DNA of 36,795 nucleotides. Origin: Alphaproteobacteria bacterium HGW-Alphaproteobacteria-6 (lineage in GTDB: Bacteria > Pseudomonadota > Alphaproteobacteria > Rhodobacterales > Rhodobacteraceae). Shown here one piece after another: positions 34,397 through 36,795 of this stretch (its first letter is position 1; each line of letters opens with the position of its first letter). Position numbers and translations under genes: made by a program. The notes beneath the pieces are model-generated. The model worked only from the letters and a program-made list of their open reading frames with translations. It did not search any database and had not been told where the DNA came from. The stretch spans positions 1-36,795 of the forward strand of contig PHEC01000009.1 of assembly GCA_002841115.1 (NCBI GenBank). The letters run 5' to 3'.

Positions 34397-34467
34397 TTCC
34401 CTGCTCCCGCCGAATATTTCCCTGATCGGCCTCGGACCGTTCCCTGTTCGGTCGAATTCTTTCCCTG
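34397..34467. repeat. Four TTCCCTG repeats at two-helical-turn spacing
   Basis: TTCCCTG occurs at 34397, 34418, 34440 and 34461 (steps of 21, 22 and 21 bases), starting six bases after the recombinase remnant. Three copies are followed by T/A-TCGG or TTCGA-like bases. Confidence 0.75.
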
Positions 34468-34502
34468 TTCGATCGCGCAGGGAGCTGCCCAGCCAAGCCA
34501 TT

Positions 34503-34518
34503 GTTATGGCTGCATAAC
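34503..34518. repeat. Inverted repeat GTTATG-GCTG-CATAAC
   Basis: A perfect 6-bp inverted repeat with a 4-base centre, overlapped on its left by another one (AGCCAT-TGTT-ATGGCT). It may be a recombination crossover site near the recombinase remnant, but this is only a guess. Confidence 0.35.
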
Positions 34519-34952
34519 TTCCGTGCGGCGATCGACAAGACTGCCGCAAAAACGGAGAATTCGCTGTAAATCCGGCCGGAACAGCGAAAGCGCACCGGGC
34601 TTTCGAGCCAGGAGAGACAGCCCGCGGTCAGCGCGCTGAATCGGCCGATGCCGTGCGTCTCTCCGCTCTGGCGGGTTCGGTAAGCGGCCGGAATCGCGCG
34701 GGAATTCCGCGCAGAATCGGCGACAGGGAATGAGACGGGGGTCGGTGGCGGAGGGGATGGGCCTGAAAGACAACCTTCTCCACTCTAAGCTATTGATTTA
34801 ATTACTGTCAATTTCACCTGTGGTAATCTCAAGGCGACGCGGTCGATAGACCTCTGAAGGCTGAACTGAAGAACGCAGCCGCCTGCAGTTGCACGGCGTA
34901 CCGGCGCACTGTTCGTGTTGGGACTCTCGCGACTTCGTGTCATTCTGCATTG

Positions 34953-36011
34953 ATGTACATTCGCCAGAACATTGCCTTTGTAACCTCTTCGGACGGCGCG
35001 CGGATCGCGACCGCATCGGTCGGGCGGGGGCCGGTTCTGGTGCGGGCGGCGCATTGGCTCAGCCATGTCGAGTATGACGCGGAAAGCCCGGTGTGGCGGC
35101 CCTGGCTAGCGGCGCTGTCGCAGGGTCACCGCTTCCTGCGTTATGATCAGCGCGGATGTGGTCTTTCCGACCGGGATCTTTCGGATTTCTCGCTCGATGC
35201 GATGATCGCCGATCTGGAGGCGGTCACAGCGGGTTTGTTCGAGCCCTTCCCGCTGATCGGCATGTCGCAGGGCGGAGCAGTAGCCATCGAGTTCGCACGC
35301 CGCCACCCGGGCCGCATCTCACATCTTGTCCTGATAGGGGCCTATGCCCGCGGTTCGCTGAAGCGACCGGCGGGCCAGGGCCACAGGCGAGAGGCCGAGG
35401 CGCTTCTGGCGCTGGTGCGGCTGGGCTGGGGGCGCGACAATCCCGCCTTCCGGCAGGTCTTCACCAACCAGTTCATCCCCGGTGGAACGCCCGAACAGCA
35501 CCGCTGGTGGACGGATCTCGAACGCCGCACAGCAACGCCCGAAACGGCTGCCGCGATCCTCTCGGCCTTCTACCGCATCGACGTCACCGAGCAGTCGCGT
35601 GCATTGAACCTGCCGGTATTGGTCATGCACGCGCGCGGTGACGCCCGTGTTCCGTTCGACGAAGGGCGGCTGCTGGCCAGTTTGATCCCGGACGCCCGGT
35701 TCGTGCCGCTCGAGAGCGACAACCATGTTCTGCTGGACAGCGAACCCGCATGGACGCTTTTTCTGTCGGAATTGCGCGCTTTCCTCGGAGACATGCGGGA
35801 AGGCAAACCTTCGGCACTGCCTCTGGAAGACCTCACACCGACCGAGCGTCACGTGCTGGCGCTGCTTCTTGAAGGGCTCGACAACCGTGACATCGCACTG
35901 CGCAGCGGCAAGAGCGAGAAGACGGTGCGCAATCAGGTGTCGGCGATCCTTTCCAAGACGGGGCACCCGACCCGCGCCGCCCTGATCGCCGCATGGCATC
36001 GCAACGGCTGA
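34953..36011 (+). CDS. Alpha/beta hydrolase fused to a LuxR-type HTH
   Basis: A 352-residue protein. Residues about 10-270 form an alpha/beta hydrolase: YDQRGCGLSDRD, nucleophile S105 in IGMSQGGA, an acid in HARGDARVP and H258 in ESDNHVLL, so the triad looks complete. Residues about 288-352 form a LuxR/GerE helix-turn-helix (LTPTERHVLALLLEGLDNRDIAL, SEKTVRNQVSAIL). The hydrolase part probably senses or processes a small ligand and the HTH binds DNA. The ATG at 34953 is used; an adjacent TTG at 34950 is less likely. The following transporter gene may be a target. Confidence 0.9.
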   Translation: MYIRQNIAFVTSSDGARIATASVGRGPVLVRAAHWLSHVEYDAESPVWRPWLAALSQGHRFLRYDQRGCGLSDRDLSDFSLDAMIADLEAVTAGLFEPFPLIGMSQGGAVAIEFARRHPGRISHLVLIGAYARGSLKRPAGQGHRREAEALLALVRLGWGRDNPAFRQVFTNQFIPGGTPEQHRWWTDLERRTATPETAAAILSAFYRIDVTEQSRALNLPVLVMHARGDARVPFDEGRLLASLIPDARFVPLESDNHVLLDSEPAWTLFLSELRAFLGDMREGKPSALPLEDLTPTERHVLALLLEGLDNRDIALRSGKSEKTVRNQVSAILSKTGHPTRAALIAAWHRNG

Positions 36012-36032
36012 TCTTCTACCGGCGCTTGTGAC

Positions 36033-36058
36033 GGGACAATTGTCCCCGACCGATCGGT
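36033..36058. promoter_or_regulatory. Two adjacent perfect palindromes before the transporter gene
   Basis: GGGACAATTGTCCC (36033-36046) and ACCGATCGGT (36049-36058), in the 140-base gap between the hydrolase-LuxR gene and the transporter. They are likely operator sites; the binding protein is not known, with the LuxR-type regulator next door a candidate. Confidence 0.5.
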
Positions 36059-36151
36059 ATTTCCGTGTCAGGCCGGGACGCTTGCCTCATGCCTGTCCTG
36101 TGCGGGTGCACGATCCTGACTCGGGATCATGGCGGAGCGGAGACCAGGCAG

Positions 36152-36700
36152 ATGAGCATCACCAACAACAACGCGTCGTCAGCATCAAACTGGGCCGCGC
36201 CCGCTGCCCTTTCACTCGCCGCGCTGTTCTGGTCGGGCAATTTCATTGCCGGGCGCGCGCTGCGTGACGACATCGATCCGGTGATGCTTAACATGCTGCG
36301 CTGGGTGCTGGCTTGCGTGCTGTTCATGCCCTTCGCAGGCCCGGCGTGCCTGCGCCACCGGGCGGCGATCCGGCGGCACTGGCGCTGGTTGCTGGCGCTG
36401 GGGGCCACCGGGATCGCAGGGTTTCATACAACGGTCTATGTGGCGCTCACGCAGACCACCGCCACCAACGCGCTTCTAGTCCTGGCGCTGGCCCCGGTCG
36501 GGATCGTGATCGGGTCGGCGTTGCTTGGGGCCAGCCGGCCGTCGCGGGTGCAGTGGGCAGGATCGGCAGTGTCGCTGGTTGGTGCCGCAGTGCTGATAAC
36601 GCGTGCCGATCCCGAGGTTGTGCGCGCACTGACCAACAACCGTGGCGATCTTTGGATGCTTGCGGCGGTGGTGATCTGGGCGACCTATACCCTCCTGCTA
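36152..36700 (+). pseudogene. EamA/DMT-family transporter interrupted by an IS element
   Basis: The first 183 codons of a drug/metabolite transporter are intact: ALSLAALFWSGNFIAGRAL (TM1), LNMLRWVLACVLFMPF, ATGIAGFHTTVYVALTQTTATNALLVLALAP, VSLVGAAVLITRADP, and the start of the second EamA repeat (GDLWMLAAVVIWATYTLLL). The frame then enters foreign DNA at 36701 and stops at 36742 after 14 unrelated codons. About 110 residues of a normal 290-300 residue protein are lost. The ATG at 36152 is chosen because TM1 follows soon after. The break lies at TA (36699-36700), the target of IS630 elements; the remainder of the gene may lie beyond the right edge. Confidence 0.85.
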
Positions 36701-36795
36701 GAGCGTGTTGCGTCTAATCGGTTTCATATCCTGCGGCCTTGAAGAAGTTGCAGCATTCTTCTTCGGTGAAGAGATCGCAGACCTGTCCGACGGCT
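36701..36795 (-). mobile_element. IS630-family insertion sequence, one end
   Basis: Foreign DNA begins with GAGCGTGTTGCGTC directly after a TA dinucleotide in the transporter gene. It contains the end of a transposase gene and continues past the window edge. Confidence 0.75.
36714..36795 (-). CDS. IS630-family transposase, C-terminal 26 residues
   Basis: Reading leftwards from the window edge the frame encodes AVGQVCDLFTEEECCNFFKAAGYETD and a TAG stop at 36716-36714 (the sequence is given here as AVGQVCDLF, TEEECC, NFFKAAGYETD). The pattern I-C-D-L-F....EC.NFFKAAGY is the characteristic end of IS630-family transposases. The catalytic DDE region lies outside the window. Confidence 0.75.
   Translation of the reverse strand, partial: AVGQVCDLFTEEECCNFFKAAGYETD

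Larger units (their letters stand above)
34392..34952. other. Gene-free stretch behind the recombinase remnant
   Basis: 561 bases without a credible gene. It holds the TTCCCTG repeats (34397-34467), an inverted repeat at 34503-34518, a distant inverted pair GGAGAGAC (34611-34618) / GTCTCTCC (34657-34664), a lone inverted copy CAGGGAA at 34724-34730, and an AT-rich patch near 34786-34815 that may contain the promoter of the following gene. Short open frames on the minus strand here have no recognisable features. Confidence 0.6.

Noticed and set aside
34397-34467. A CRISPR array
   Set aside because: Repeats are only seven bases long with spacing of about 14; there are no 23-40 base repeats and no cas genes in the window.
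34504-34773. An 89-codon minus-strand frame in the gene-free stretch
   Set aside because: Pro/Arg-rich composition, no ribosome site and no recognisable family; it lies over repeats next to a dead recombinase.

Overview
The window looks like chromosomal DNA from an alphaproteobacterium of the Rhodobacter/Rhodovulum/Paracoccus group. The evidence is the high GC, Rhodobacter-type porins, DUF1178 and DUF3576 proteins, a complete HutF-type histidine pathway, and lysC next to ptsP. Genus and species cannot be fixed from the sequence alone.

Left part (1-23.5 kb), ordinary core genome: a TPR protein that runs off the left edge; two tandem paralogous porins, each with its own terminator and a shared upstream motif block; a DUF3576 lipoprotein; and the histidine-utilisation cluster. 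In that cluster hutI-hutH-hutG-hutU form one overlapping minus-strand operon, hutF is divergent, and the GntR repressor gene hutC is convergent with hutF. A perfect palindrome sits between the face-to-face hutI and hutF promoters, and a degenerate copy lies in front of hutC. Then come a PHP-domain protein, waaA overlapping a threonine-dehydratase-like gene, a NUDIX hydrolase, a DUF1178 protein, an SDR, an NTF2-like protein, lysC (with a strong internal start for an ACT-only subunit), ptsP, an EcsC-family protein, a GNAT acetyltransferase and a flavin reductase.

Island (23.56-34.95 kb): it begins at tRNA-Cys(GCA), followed by a wrecked P4-type integrase and a solo IS21-like end, and it closes with a wrecked large serine recombinase and a repeat-rich gene-free stretch. 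Between these scars lies an intact set of genes of visibly different composition. They are an Omp85/TpsB-like outer-membrane barrel without POTRA domains, a TAXI periplasmic binding protein, a membrane HAMP-PAS histidine kinase, a stand-alone receiver, a GAF domain fused to an NCS2 (xanthine/uracil permease-like) membrane domain with a cytosolic tail, and a convergent winged-helix regulator with a TPR-like C-terminus. No TRAP permease subunit and no TpsA partner are present. The simplest reading is an envelope-spanning signalling system: ligand entry, periplasmic capture, kinase and receiver, with a second permease-like sensor. This is the most likely undescribed system in the window.

Right edge (34.95-36.8 kb): an alpha/beta hydrolase fused to a LuxR-type HTH, then an EamA/DMT transporter gene cut by an IS630-family element whose transposase C-terminus enters the window from the right.
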